Assembly (NCBI RefSeq): GCF_012912005.1
Contig: NZ_JABBEA010000002.1
Location: forward strand, 248,001 to 312,000
Direction of reading: 5' to 3'
Source: Paenibacillus sp. SZ31
Lineage (GTDB): Bacteria; Bacillota; Bacilli; Paenibacillales; Paenibacillaceae
Length of the DNA stretch: 64,000 bases
Of the stretch, positions 17,014 to 25,832 are shown in pieces. The translations under genes were made by a program, and so were the position numbers. How positions within the stretch are numbered: position 1 is the first letter of the stretch; the number at the start of each line of letters is the position of its first letter. Under the pieces are notes generated by a model. That model did no database searches and had not been told where the DNA came from. It was given only the letters and a program-made list of their open reading frames with translations.

Positions 17014-17880
17014 ATGTACAAATTGTTAGCCCTTGATCTGGACGGCACGATGCTTAATCCAGACAAAGTGATAACCCCTATGACACGCAGCTCCATTCAA
17101 CAATTAATGTCAGCGAATGTGAATGTCACGATTGCATCCGGACGATTTCCCGCTTCCGTATGGTCCCATGCTCGGGAAGTCTCCATGAATTTCCCACTGG
17201 TAGCATTAAACGGTGCCGTGACGGTAGATCCCTTGACTGGAAATTTGCTTGATGGCGTTGCGTTGAAAATAGAAGATATGCTATTCATGTTGGATGTCAT
17301 CCAGCAAGAAAAAGCCTACATCCATTTCTATGGATACAATGTCCTCTACGTTCAAGAGATTAATGATATCAATAGAAACTGGGCCTTGAACAATAGGGTC
17401 AACAGACCGGAACTAGATTCACCCGAAGAACGTGATGAACTTGAAGCAGAACAGGCTGATTTTATTCGTTTCGTCGAAGTTGGACAGGATTTCAGTACCT
17501 TTGTAAGTCAGATGCCAGACATGCTGTTCAAAGCAGCCGTGATCTGTACAGACCACGACTCACGCGAAAAACTATTTCGTATCCTTGACGGATCAGGGTT
17601 GTTCCAATGTACACGTACCGGAAGTTTGCGATTTGATGTTAATTCAGCCAGTGTCAGTAAACGTGGAGCGCTGGAACGATTGTGTCATGAACATCATATC
17701 GAACGTGCGCATGTAGCTGTAGCCGGGGATTATGATAATGATCTGGACATGTTGCAATGGGCAGGATTAGGAATCGCCATGGGAAATGCAGAGCCGCATG
17801 TGAAGGAAATCGCTAATGTCGTTACCGGCAGTAACGCTGAAGATGGTGTTGCGCAGGCAATCCATACGTACTTGTTATAA
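17014..17880 (+). CDS. HAD-superfamily hydrolase, Cof type (first copy)
   Basis: A 288-residue Cof/YidA-type phosphatase. Motif I is LALDLDGTML; motif II is the threonine/serine near VTIASGR; the C-terminal acidic pair is GDYDNDLDML, followed by GLGIAMGNA. The C2B cap lies between. Such enzymes dephosphorylate sugar phosphates or nucleotides. ATGs at 17008 and 17014 are both in frame; GGGAGG is nine bases before the second and only three before the first, so I chose 17014. Its position between a putative phosphodiesterase and an ABC importer suggests release of phosphate from an imported compound. Confidence 0.9.
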   Translation: MYKLLALDLDGTMLNPDKVITPMTRSSIQQLMSANVNVTIASGRFPASVWSHAREVSMNFPLVALNGAVTVDPLTGNLLDGVALKIEDMLFMLDVIQQEKAYIHFYGYNVLYVQEINDINRNWALNNRVNRPELDSPEERDELEAEQADFIRFVEVGQDFSTFVSQMPDMLFKAAVICTDHDSREKLFRILDGSGLFQCTRTGSLRFDVNSASVSKRGALERLCHEHHIERAHVAVAGDYDNDLDMLQWAGLGIAMGNAEPHVKEIANVVTGSNAEDGVAQAIHTYLL

Positions 17881-17954
17881 CTTGCTCTAATTATTTCTTT
17901 TCCAATGTCGTAACCTCATACATTAACAGCTAGACACCAAAGGAGAGATTATCT

Positions 17955-18995
17955 GTGATTCCATTCAAAAAGTCGTTACTACTGCCCCTTCTGGCAGGCA
18001 TGATTGTATTCAGCGGTTGTTCTGCACAAGGACAAGCCACTTCAGATCAAGGTGGTTCAGGTGGAGCTTCAAGCACGGTGTCAGGCAAACTGTCCTTCTA
18101 TACTTCCCAGCCTGAAGAAGATGCAGGCAAACTGGTAAAGGCGTTTAACGATAAATATCCAGATGTTCAAGTTAGCATCTTCCGTTCCGGGACCGAAGAA
18201 GTCACTGCGAAACTTCAGGCAGAACGCCAAGCCGGTAAAACTCAAGCGGATGTACTCCTGCTGGCGGATGCGGTCACCTTTGAAAATTTGAAAAAGGATG
18301 ATCTTCTACAAGCATACAAGTCCCCAGAGCTAAGTGAAATCCCGACAAATCTGGTTGATCCGGACGGCATGTACGCCGGTACGAAGGTTATGGCAACGGT
18401 ACTTGCTACCAACACCCAGAAGGTCACAGCTCAACCGACATCCTGGCAAGTGCTGACCCTGCCGGACAGCAAAGATGCAAGTATTATGCCGAGTCCCCTA
18501 TACTCTGGCGCAGCAGCATACAACATCGGTGTGTTTAGTCGAACAGATGGATTCGGATGGGATTTCCTTCAGGAGACGAAGATGAACGGCATGTCCGTAA
18601 TTAAAGGAAACGGTGCGGTTATGAAGGCTGTTGCTAGCGGTGAAAAATCATATGGCGTCGTTGTGGATTACCTCGTGGCGCGTGAAAAATCGAAAGGTTC
18701 TCCGGTTGAACTGATCTACCCTGAAGAAGGTGTTCCCATCATCACAGAACCGATCGGGATTATGAAAGAAGCTGCCAATGTGCCGGCTGCTCAAGCCTTT
18801 GTAGATTTCATTCTCTCTGAAGAGGGGCAGAAGTTGTCTGCCGAGATCGGTTACTCCCCTATTCGCGAAGGCGTTGCTCCACCTGAAGGACTCAAAGGTG
18901 TATCAGAAATGAAGATTTTGCCTGGCGATGCGGCCAAACTGGCAGCTGATCGGGAAACAGATAAACAGCAATTCATTAATGTGTTTGGCGAGTAA
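17955..18995 (+). CDS. ABC transporter substrate-binding lipoprotein (Fbp/Phn type)
   Basis: A 346-residue binding protein with a lipoprotein signal peptide (hydrophobic core, lipobox FSGC at about residue 22) and a Gly/Ser-rich linker. The mature part begins GKLSFYTSQPEEDAGKLVKAF, the pattern of the iron(III)/2-aminoethylphosphonate/spermidine binding-protein class, and ends with the usual FILSEEGQKL helix. The start is a GTG with AGGAGAG seven bases upstream. It should capture the substrate outside the membrane for the permease and ATPase encoded next. Ferric iron is an alternative substrate class, but the neighbours (SorC, HADs, MBL) argue for an organophosphate. Confidence 0.88.
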   Translation: MIPFKKSLLLPLLAGMIVFSGCSAQGQATSDQGGSGGASSTVSGKLSFYTSQPEEDAGKLVKAFNDKYPDVQVSIFRSGTEEVTAKLQAERQAGKTQADVLLLADAVTFENLKKDDLLQAYKSPELSEIPTNLVDPDGMYAGTKVMATVLATNTQKVTAQPTSWQVLTLPDSKDASIMPSPLYSGAAAYNIGVFSRTDGFGWDFLQETKMNGMSVIKGNGAVMKAVASGEKSYGVVVDYLVAREKSKGSPVELIYPEEGVPIITEPIGIMKEAANVPAAQAFVDFILSEEGQKLSAEIGYSPIREGVAPPEGLKGVSEMKILPGDAAKLAADRETDKQQFINVFGE

Positions 18996-19012
18996 GGATT
19001 GGAGCTGTCGGA

Positions 19013-20767
19013 ATGGAGAAATTGAAGAGAAACATGATCGTTCTAAGGGGACAAGATAACGGGCGCAAATCCGTTTTCTCCCTCCCCGGCCTATTTCGTT
19101 GGAATCGATTGATTGCCCTGTTGGGTGCCATAGCTGTTCTTTTATTCTTTGTTTACCCTATCCTGAAGCTGGTTCTTCTCAGCTTTCAGGGTGAACAAGG
19201 TTTGACGTTATCACATTATAACGAATTACTTCAGCAGGAACGTTTCTGGTCCACGCTGCGAAATACCGTATATATCGTCATCGGTTCAACTGTGTTCTCA
19301 CTCGTAATTGGAACTGCATTGGCTTGGGTCGTCGCTTATACGGATATACGACACAAATCTGCTCTGCATATGGGAATCATGCTTTGTTTTATTCTTCCCT
19401 CTTATGTTCTCACGTTGTCCTGGTCTTCTTTTACCGGGTCACAGAGCTGGCTTGCACATGTGCTGCAATGGATTCATCCCGATCTGGCTCCTTGGAGCAT
19501 GTACAGTATGGGCGGTATTGTGTTTGTGATGGGAATTCATCATTTCCCGTTGGTGTACATGTTCACACTCGATGTACTCCGCAAAATCCCGCGTGATCTG
19601 GAATGGGCGGCCAGAGCCGGTGGTGCAAGCAGGATCGAAGTTTTCCGTCGGATTACATTGCCACTTGCCCTTCCGGGTCTAACGGCAGGCGGATTGCTGG
19701 TTTTCCTGGCTTCGCTGGACAATTTCGGAATACCTGCCTTCCTTGGCACACCTGTGAATATCTCCGTTCTCAGTACACTTATATATGAAGAGATTATCGG
19801 GTTTGGACCTTCGGCGTTTGCCCGTGGCGCATCGTTATCAGTACTGCTCGGTGCTGCTGCGGTCGTCGGCAGTCTGTTGCAATGGATTCTTTTGCGTAAA
19901 AGTCATGCTTCGGATACGATGCAACCCGATCTTACCCCAAGGTATAATTTGGGTCGCATGCGCAAGCCGCTAACCTTCGCCATATGGGCAGGTCTCGCAC
20001 TAATTACAATTATTCCGCTGTCTTCAATGATCTCAATGTCTTTAAAAAGAGCGTATGGTCTCGGTCTGACCCGTGCCAATATGACCCTGGACAATTATAG
20101 ATATATTCTCTTCGAGAATGAGCGTGTATGGCAGGCGATCCAGAACAGCCTTGTGCTCTCTCTTGTCACGATGCTGGCTTGTCTGATTATTGGCTCAGGA
20201 TTTGCTTACATCCGGGTACGCAAGCCTAATCAATTCAATAAAATGGCGGAGCTGGCCACTGCCGTTCCCTATACCCTTCCCGGCATTGTGTTCGCACTGT
20301 CCATGATTCTGGTATGGATGGAGCCAGTTCCCGGTTGGAACCCTGGTATATATGGCACCATGACCATCTTGTTTATCGCCTACATCTGCCGATTCCTTAT
20401 TCTTCAGATCCGTTCAAGTGTGACTTCATTCATGCAGTTGGATGCATCCATGGAAGAAGCCGCACGGATATCCGGAGCTGGTTTCTGGCGTAAATGGATT
20501 ACTGTTCTGCTGCCTTTATTGCTGCCGGGTATTCTGACCGGAGGTATGTTGGTTTTCCTGACTGCTCTGACCGAGCTTACTGTATCGGCATTGTTATATT
20601 CATCAGGTTCACAGACCATTGGTGTCACCATATTTAGTTTTGAACAGGCAGGAGATACCCTCTATTCAACGGCATTGTCCAGTCTGATTGTCGCACTTAT
20701 TGCGGCAGGCGGCGTAATTTTGCTCATCGCTCAACGCTGGGCAACTCGTAAGGGAGTGAAGTCATGA
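19013..20767 (+). CDS. ABC transporter permease, fused tandem domains
   Basis: A 584-residue permease with two homologous membrane domains in one chain, as in FbpB and PhnV-type importers. Each half has six or so helices and an EAA loop: LEWAARAGGASRIEVFRRI in the first half, and MEEAARISGAGFWRKW in the second. It forms the membrane channel for the adjacent binding protein and ATPase. The start ATG is 17 bp after the binding-protein stop, with GGAG upstream. Its stop overlaps the ATPase start by four bases (ATGA). Confidence 0.9.
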   Translation: MEKLKRNMIVLRGQDNGRKSVFSLPGLFRWNRLIALLGAIAVLLFFVYPILKLVLLSFQGEQGLTLSHYNELLQQERFWSTLRNTVYIVIGSTVFSLVIGTALAWVVAYTDIRHKSALHMGIMLCFILPSYVLTLSWSSFTGSQSWLAHVLQWIHPDLAPWSMYSMGGIVFVMGIHHFPLVYMFTLDVLRKIPRDLEWAARAGGASRIEVFRRITLPLALPGLTAGGLLVFLASLDNFGIPAFLGTPVNISVLSTLIYEEIIGFGPSAFARGASLSVLLGAAAVVGSLLQWILLRKSHASDTMQPDLTPRYNLGRMRKPLTFAIWAGLALITIIPLSSMISMSLKRAYGLGLTRANMTLDNYRYILFENERVWQAIQNSLVLSLVTMLACLIIGSGFAYIRVRKPNQFNKMAELATAVPYTLPGIVFALSMILVWMEPVPGWNPGIYGTMTILFIAYICRFLILQIRSSVTSFMQLDASMEEAARISGAGFWRKWITVLLPLLLPGILTGGMLVFLTALTELTVSALLYSSGSQTIGVTIFSFEQAGDTLYSTALSSLIVALIAAGGVILLIAQRWATRKGVKS

Positions 20768-21813
20768 GTATTCAGATTCAACAGGTTAGCAAATCCTTCG
20801 GAAGTTACCAGGCCCTTCATTCCATTGATTTAACCATTAAGGATGGAGAATTCGTGGCGATTCTTGGACCGTCAGGCTGTGGGAAAACCACATTGCTGCG
20901 CATTCTTGCCGGATTTGAGCAACCAAGCAGCGGTAATGTTCTGATGGACGGTAAAGTGGTGGCAGGCTCAGGTACATTACTTCCTCCCGAAAAACGAAGA
21001 ATCGGCATGGTGTTCCAGTCTTTCGCACTTTGGCCGCATATGAATGTGTCCGAACATGTTCGTTTTCCCATCCGAACGCATAAATCAACACCTACTCATA
21101 TTAAAAATAACGAACAGAACCGCATTCAGGAAGTCCTGAATATGTCGGGACTGTCCCATCTAGCTGAACGTATGCCGCATGAGCTATCCGGAGGACAAAA
21201 ACAACGCGTCGCTATTGCACGTGCCATTGCCCCCCAACCGTCATTGCTGCTGATGGATGAACCCCTCAGCAGTTTGGATGCGATGCTTCGTATGGATATG
21301 CGGCGTGAGATTCAACAAGTACATCGGAATACTCAATCAGCGGTAGTTTATGTGACACATGATCAAGGCGAAGCCCTTGCTATGGCTGACCGAATTATCG
21401 TAATGAAGGATGGCCGAATCGAACAGGCTGGAACACCACAGGATATTTATTTGCGGCCAGAGACCGAATTTGTTGCGAGGTTTGTGTCCAAATCCAATTT
21501 GGTCAAAGGTCACTGGGATGCAGATATGTTCGTCCCTGAGGGCGGCACCAATATTGCTTGGCCTGGCAAGCAGGTTGCGAATTATTTTAAATCCAACGGG
21601 TTATACCCCGTGAGACCGGATCAGTTCCATTTACAACCTTCAAGTCAAGATGGCATATTGGGCGAGATCGCCAATGTCCAGTTTCAAGGGAAAGAATTTC
21701 ACTATGATATTCGAAGTGATACGAAACGTTGGGAAGTCATCTCCCCTCTTCCTTTCGCCCTGAATGAACAAGTGAGCCTGAGTCTTTCTTCCGTCGGCGG
21801 TGAAGGAGTGTGA
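20764..21813 (+). CDS. ABC transporter ATP-binding protein (FbpC/PotA-like)
   Basis: A 349-residue ATPase. Walker A GPSGCGKTT, Q-loop MVFQSFALWPH, signature LSGGQKQRVAIARA, Walker B LLLMDEPLSSLD and H-loop YVTHDQGEALAMADR are intact. A C-terminal TOBE-like regulatory domain follows from about residue 240. It energises the importer formed with the two preceding genes and is translationally coupled to the permease. Confidence 0.94.
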   Translation: MSIQIQQVSKSFGSYQALHSIDLTIKDGEFVAILGPSGCGKTTLLRILAGFEQPSSGNVLMDGKVVAGSGTLLPPEKRRIGMVFQSFALWPHMNVSEHVRFPIRTHKSTPTHIKNNEQNRIQEVLNMSGLSHLAERMPHELSGGQKQRVAIARAIAPQPSLLLMDEPLSSLDAMLRMDMRREIQQVHRNTQSAVVYVTHDQGEALAMADRIIVMKDGRIEQAGTPQDIYLRPETEFVARFVSKSNLVKGHWDADMFVPEGGTNIAWPGKQVANYFKSNGLYPVRPDQFHLQPSSQDGILGEIANVQFQGKEFHYDIRSDTKRWEVISPLPFALNEQVSLSLSSVGGEGV

Positions 21814-21817
21814 CGTT

Positions 21818-22597
21818 GTGACTCAAAGTCCAAAACTGATTTTCTTTGACATTGATGGTACGCTGCTCGACCGCCATAATCGAATTCCGGCTTCCGCGAA
21901 GCAAGCCGTTCTTGCCTTGAAGGAAGCCGGACATGTCGTAGCTTTAGCCTCAGGGCGATCTCCGTTTATGTTGGAACAGGTTCGGCTTGAACTGGAGCTG
22001 GAGTCTTATGTTAGTTTCAATGGACAATATGTGATGCATCAAGGAGAACTTATTCACAGTAACCCCATTCGTTCGGATGCTTTGAATCAATTGTCTGCAT
22101 TCGCTGAGTTGTTGGGACATCCACTCGTTTATCTGGATCATTCACAGATGAGTTGCAGTCAGGAGTATCATGCACATGTAGACCTTTGTCTAACTTCGCT
22201 TGGTGTCACGCATCCTGGGTATAGAAGGAGCTTTTGTACAAACAGACTCATCTATCAGACGATGTTATTCTGCTCCTCAGAAGAGGAAACGGTATATCGA
22301 GATAGGTTCCGTGATCTACACTTTGTACGTTGGCATCCGTTGTCCATGGACGTTCTACCTGCAGGAGGCTCCAAAGCCGAAGGGGTTTCCCGACTCGCAG
22401 ACCGCTTGGGGTTTTCCCCTGAACAGGTGTATGCTTTTGGCGATAACTTCAATGATATGGAGATGTTCCGTTATGCAGGCTGCAGCATTGCTATGGGCAA
22501 CGCCCCTCATCCTCTACAACAATTGGCATCTCATGTTACAGCTAATGCGGAGCAAGACGGGATCTGGCATGGGCTGAAATGGACAGGTTTGTTGTAG
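21818..22597 (+). CDS. HAD-superfamily hydrolase, Cof type (second copy)
   Basis: A second Cof-type phosphatase, 259 residues, clearly diverged from the one at 17014. Motif I is IFFDIDGTLLD, motif II lies in VALASGRSP, and the C-terminal motif is FGDNFNDMEMFRYAG followed by SIAMGNAPH. The open frame begins at a GTG at 21800, inside the ATPase gene; the GTG at 21818 has AAGGAG nine bases upstream, four bases after the ATPase stop. Two HAD phosphatases bracketing one importer suggest either two phosphate groups or two substrates. Confidence 0.9.
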   Translation: MTQSPKLIFFDIDGTLLDRHNRIPASAKQAVLALKEAGHVVALASGRSPFMLEQVRLELELESYVSFNGQYVMHQGELIHSNPIRSDALNQLSAFAELLGHPLVYLDHSQMSCSQEYHAHVDLCLTSLGVTHPGYRRSFCTNRLIYQTMLFCSSEEETVYRDRFRDLHFVRWHPLSMDVLPAGGSKAEGVSRLADRLGFSPEQVYAFGDNFNDMEMFRYAGCSIAMGNAPHPLQQLASHVTANAEQDGIWHGLKWTGLL

Positions 22598-22640
22598 AGA
22601 TGGTTCAGCACCATCCTCTATGTAAAAATATGAATTCTAC

Positions 22641-22671
22641 AAAGACCTCTTCTATATATAGGAGGTCTTTT
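22641..22671 (+). terminator. Terminator of the MBL-HAD-ABC-HAD cluster
   Basis: AAAGACCTC and GAGGTCTTT with an AT-rich loop, followed by TTTTCAATTTG. Confidence 0.85.
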
Positions 22672-22694
22672 CAATTTGACGGTTAATACCTTAC

Positions 22695-22712
22695 GTATCC
22701 CATATGGGATAC
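22695..22712. repeat. Perfect 18-bp palindrome, function unknown
   Basis: GTATCCCATATGGGATAC is exactly self-complementary with no loop. It lies between two terminators in a convergent gap, far from any visible promoter. A protein-binding site or an accidental palindrome are both possible. Confidence 0.5.
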
Positions 22713-22735
22713 ATTGCGTAGACCGCACAAAAAGC

Positions 22736-22763
22736 AAAAAAAGCCGCTAAAATAGCGACTTTT
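22736..22763 (-). terminator. Terminator of codBA; copy A of a recurring hairpin
   Basis: On the minus strand, AAAAGTCGCT and AGCGGCTTTT enclose an AT loop and run into T7. Nearly the same hairpin ends the genes at 29567 and 36562. Confidence 0.8.
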
Positions 22764-22819
22764 AATGGGGATATGATTTCTGTGTGATTTAGTTTGAGAC
22801 CAAATTCATGTAAGCTACT

Positions 22820-24088
22820 TTATTTATTGAAAGTAACCTTCTCTGAGCCACCCTCAAAAATGATGGATGTGTCCCGCGGCTTGGATTCTGCAATTTTACG
22901 GCCACCTCTGAAGGAATAAAGTACGCCGGATTGTTTGCGAACAGCCTCATATTCGTTCTCTGCTTCAAGTACGATGAAGTTAGCAGGTTTACCTTCTTCA
23001 ATACCGTATACATCCTCAATGTGTAACGTTCTTGCACTGTTTTTCGTAATAAGGTCGATCGAATTCACGATCTGGTCATAACCAAGCAACTGCGAAGCAT
23101 GAATCCCCATATGCAGCACTTGAAGCATGTTGCCTGTGCCGAGCGGATACCACGGATCGAAGATGTCATCGTGACCGAAGCATACATTCAGACCTGCTTC
23201 CTGCAACTCTTTGACACGCGTCAGCCCTCTTCTCTTCGGATACGTGTCGAAGCGTCCTTGCAAGTGAATGTTGACCAGCGGATTAGAGACAAAGTTCAGA
23301 TCAGCCATTTTCAGCAAACGGAACAACTTGTACGTATAAGCGTCATTGTATGACCCCATTGCTGTCGTGTGACTTGCCGTTGTGCGTGAACCCAGTCCAC
23401 GTTCGTAAGCTTCCTTGGCAACAACTTCAACAAAACGGGATTGCTCGTCATCGATTTCATCACAATGGATGTCGATCAGACGGTCGTATTTTTCGGCCAG
23501 ATCAAACGCAACCTTCATTGAATCAACGCCGTATTCCCGTGTGAATTCGAAGTGTGGAATGCCGCCGACCACGTCAACGCCCATTTTCAACGACTCTTCC
23601 AGCAATTCTGCACCGTTTGGATAAGAGTGAATGCCTTCCTGTGGAAAAGCAACAAGCTGGATGTCCATATATGGAGCCATTTCTTCTTTTACTTCAAGCA
23701 TGGCTTTAACGGCGATCAAGCTTGGATCGGTAACGTCTACATGTGTTCGTACATGTTGGATGCCCTGTGCCATTTGCCACTTCAGTGCTGTTTTGGAGCG
23801 TGTTTTGACATCCTCATGTGTTAAGAAAGCCTTGCGCTCTGACCAGCGCTGGATGCCTTCGAACAGCGTCCCGCTTAGGTTCCACTCCGGCTCGCCTGCG
23901 GTGAGCGTTGTATCAAGATGAATATGCGGCTCAATAAACGGTGGCAGCACAAGCGATCCGTTGACATCCAGGATCTCTTCATTTTCGGTCACTTCCAGCG
24001 ATTGTGTGATTCGTTCGAACTTCCCGTCTTTCACAACAATATTCCATAGTCCTTCTTTACCCCGCAATTTTGCGTTCTGTATAATCAT
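22820..24088 (-). CDS. codA: Cytosine deaminase
   Basis: Amidohydrolase-superfamily enzyme, 422 residues, converting cytosine to uracil and ammonia. Iron/zinc ligands and signature blocks match Cod[15 protein letters not shown], the glutamate in [21 protein letters not shown] and [17 protein letters not shown]. It is cytosolic. The ATG at 24088 lies 32 bases inside the 3' end of codB, so the two genes are translationally coupled. With the permease it salvages external cytosine into the uracil pool, in agreement with the PyrR element upstream. Confidence 0.94.
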   Translation of the reverse strand: MIIQNAKLRGKEGLWNIVVKDGKFERITQSLEVTENEEILDVNGSLVLPPFIEPHIHLDTTLTAGEPEWNLSGTLFEGIQRWSERKAFLTHEDVKTRSKTALKWQMAQGIQHVRTHVDVTDPSLIAVKAMLEVKEEMAPYMDIQLVAFPQEGIHSYPNGAELLEESLKMGVDVVGGIPHFEFTREYGVDSMKVAFDLAEKYDRLIDIHCDEIDDEQSRFVEVVAKEAYERGLGSRTTASHTTAMGSYNDAYTYKLFRLLKMADLNFVSNPLVNIHLQGRFDTYPKRRGLTRVKELQEAGLNVCFGHDDIFDPWYPLGTGNMLQVLHMGIHASQLLGYDQIVNSIDLITKNSARTLHIEDVYGIEEGKPANFIVLEAENEYEAVRKQSGVLYSFRGGRKIAESKPRDTSIIFEGGSEKVTFNK

Positions 24089-25334
24089 TTATTTTCCCCA
24101 TTTCTTTGGATTCTTTCGCAGGAACAATCAGCATCAAGATGATATAGGCCACTGCTGTACCAAACAGTGCGTTCAATGGTGTTACACCAGGAGCCAGTTG
24201 GGCGAATGCCACGCCGATGGCCCATGCGACCATCGCTATCCAGTTTACATTTTTGAATGACATGTCGGCAAATGGCTTATAGTTTCTACGTTTCACAATG
24301 AAGTAATCTGCAATAATAATAGCCCCGATGGATGGTACCGCCGCGCCCAGTACGTTCAGGAAACTGACGAAGTTGTTGTACATCCACATGGCGAATACGG
24401 TACCCACGATGCCGTTTACGATGACGAAGAATTTCTTCGAAATTTTGGTGATGTTGGCAAAGCCAAGACCTGAAGCGTACAGTGCATTATCGTTGGTCGT
24501 CCAGATATTCAAGCCCAGAACGATGATTGCCGGGATGATCAATCCTTGCAGGAACATGACCTCCGAGATATCGGCTAGGTTATAGGCCATTGCGCCAACT
24601 GCACCGAACAGAAACATGAGTGAGTTACCCAGGAAGAAAGCAATCACTGTTGCGGTAACTGCCTGTTTGGATGTCCGGGAAAACCGGGCAAAATCGGGTG
24701 TCAGCGTTCCGCCACTTATGAATGATCCGATACAGATCGTCAATGCGGCCGCCGCGGTAAGTGTCTGAGTCGGCGTGTAATCAAGCAAGCCTTGCAGACC
24801 ACCTAGTGAACCTGCACCTTCGAACATGGAGTAACCACCGAGAATGGCAATCGCGGGAACGGCGATATAACCGAGAATGACGAGTGACTTCATGCCGAAG
24901 ATGGCTGATGCCGTCATGGCAAGTCCAAACACAATGATTAACAGGTATACGTTCCAATCCATGGCTTTGGCGACCGGGATGGCGAACATGGCTACACCGA
25001 CTCCGAACCATCCGACCTGTGTGAAGCCTAACAGGAACGAAGGCAGATACGAACCTTTCGCACCGAATGCATATTTAGCGAGCAGATGTGTGGACAGGCC
25101 CGTTTTGGCAGCGATATGTGCCAGTGCCCCTGTATAGATACCGAGCACCAGATTGCCTGCAAGCACGATGCCAATGAACTCCATGAACGTCAAGCTGACG
25201 CCCAATGTGCCTCCTGCCAGCATGCTTGCTGAGAAAAATGTGAAACCGAGCATGACGGATAACGTCTTCCAAAAATGGTTTCTTTGCGATTTCGGCACAG
25301 CTTGCCATGAAAACTCTTGATCTTGTTTGCTCAT
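24057..25334 (-). CDS. codB: Cytosine permease (NCS1 family)
   Basis: Membrane transporter of the NCS1 family, 425 residues from the chosen start, with about twelve hydrophobic segments. Typical CodB features are [18 protein letters not shown], the [15 protein letters not shown] motif and [14 protein letters not shown]. The longest frame begins at 25415, inside the leader terminator; the ATG at 25334 ([10 protein letters not shown]) follows GGGGG and is accepted. It brings in cytosine for CodA. Expression is probably repressed by PyrR attenuation when UMP/UTP are abundant. Confidence 0.92.
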   Translation of the reverse strand: MSKQDQEFSWQAVPKSQRNHFWKTLSVMLGFTFFSASMLAGGTLGVSLTFMEFIGIVLAGNLVLGIYTGALAHIAAKTGLSTHLLAKYAFGAKGSYLPSFLLGFTQVGWFGVGVAMFAIPVAKAMDWNVYLLIIVFGLAMTASAIFGMKSLVILGYIAVPAIAILGGYSMFEGAGSLGGLQGLLDYTPTQTLTAAAALTICIGSFISGGTLTPDFARFSRTSKQAVTATVIAFFLGNSLMFLFGAVGAMAYNLADISEVMFLQGLIIPAIIVLGLNIWTTNDNALYASGLGFANITKISKKFFVIVNGIVGTVFAMWMYNNFVSFLNVLGAAVPSIGAIIIADYFIVKRRNYKPFADMSFKNVNWIAMVAWAIGVAFAQLAPGVTPLNALFGTAVAYIILMLIVPAKESKEMGKINDYTERKIAG

Positions 25335-25377
25335 CAGAATACCCCCAACGTAAAGTGTATCTGATACCATAAAAAGC

Positions 25378-25427
25378 AGAAAAAAGAGGCTACTCGTCAA
25401 GTTATACACTGACAAGTAGCCTCTTTT
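25378..25427 (-). terminator. Leader terminator of codBA (attenuator)
   Basis: On the minus strand, AAAAGAGGCTAC with TCA pairs with TGA and GTAGCCTCTTTT around about ten bases, followed by further T. It lies 44 bp before the codB ATG, between the promoter and the gene, so transcription must read through it. Confidence 0.85.
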
Positions 25428-25430
25428 GCA

Positions 25431-25497
25431 TCATAACCCGCGCGAAGACACAGAGCATCCCAATATGGAATATGCTCTGATTCTCGCGTGATTATGA
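25431..25497 (-). promoter_or_regulatory. Long imperfect leader hairpin between PyrR site and terminator
   Basis: CAGAGCAT/ATGCTCTG forms the top of the stem, CGCGA/TCGCG the middle and TCATAA/TTATGA the base, with small bulges, about 28 pairs in all. It directly abuts the attenuator. It may be the alternative (antiterminator) fold or a separate element; the classical pyr antiterminator is not obvious. Confidence 0.55.
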
Positions 25498-25507
25498 AAT
25501 CCGCTGC

Positions 25508-25538
25508 CCTTGCCAGCCTCTCTGGACTGAATTAAAGG
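25508..25538 (-). promoter_or_regulatory. PyrR-binding loop in the codBA leader
   Basis: The minus strand reads CAGTCCAGAGAGGCTG (25514-25529), the conserved PyrR anti-antiterminator loop, flanked by CCTT and AAGG forming the lower stem. This matches the remembered pyr-operon leaders of Bacillus. UMP-bound PyrR would stabilise this loop and favour termination. Confidence 0.85.
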
Positions 25539-25560
25539 TACCAGTATTCAATTACATTCT

Positions 25561-25589
25561 ATTATTTTGGAAAAACCTGCAGTTGTCAA
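25561..25589 (-). promoter_or_regulatory. Promoter of codBA
   Basis: On the minus strand, TTGACA (25584-25589) and AATAAT (25561-25566) with a 17-base spacer. The leader to the codB ATG is about 220 nt. Confidence 0.7.
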
Positions 25590-25748
25590 TGTCATTATTA
25601 TCCAACGTTTATTAATTCCTTATATAGCAAGCTGTTTTTTTATTACGGATACTCCGATGACAGCGCACCTGCGGATTGAAAATAATGCAACGAACAATTA
25701 GATTCACGCATTGACATTTGTACAAATAAATTCACTGCGTTTTTTTCA

Positions 25749-25777
25749 TTGTAAGCCTCAGAAATGACACCTATAAT
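25749..25777 (+). promoter_or_regulatory. Promoter of the siderophore-binding protein gene
   Basis: TTGTAA (25749-25754) and TATAAT (25772-25777), spacer 17. The Fur box lies immediately downstream of the -10. Confidence 0.7.
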
Positions 25778-25787
25778 TACATTGTAA

Positions 25788-25804
25788 TTGATAATGGTTA
25801 TCAA
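25788..25804. promoter_or_regulatory. Fur box
   Basis: TTGATAATGGTTATCAA is a perfect TTGATAA/TTATCAA inverted repeat and matches the 7-1-7 Fur consensus TGATAATNATTATCA at all but one fixed position. Repression in iron-replete cells is expected. Confidence 0.85.
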
Positions 25805-25832
25805 TGAGAAAAAGAGAACTCAGGGGGAAACA

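Noticed and set aside
17955..21813. Ferric-iron importer (FbpABC) as primary annotation
   Set aside because: The class fits, but there is no Fur box, and the SorC regulator and phosphatases point to a phosphorylated substrate; kept as an alternative only.
22789..23037. 82-residue leftward frame overlapping the end of codA
   Set aside because: Different frame of codA; codA continues intact to its stop at 22820.
25335..25560. Purine riboswitch in the codB leader
   Set aside because: The conserved junction sequences of the purine aptamer are not present; the exact PyrR loop explains the leader better.
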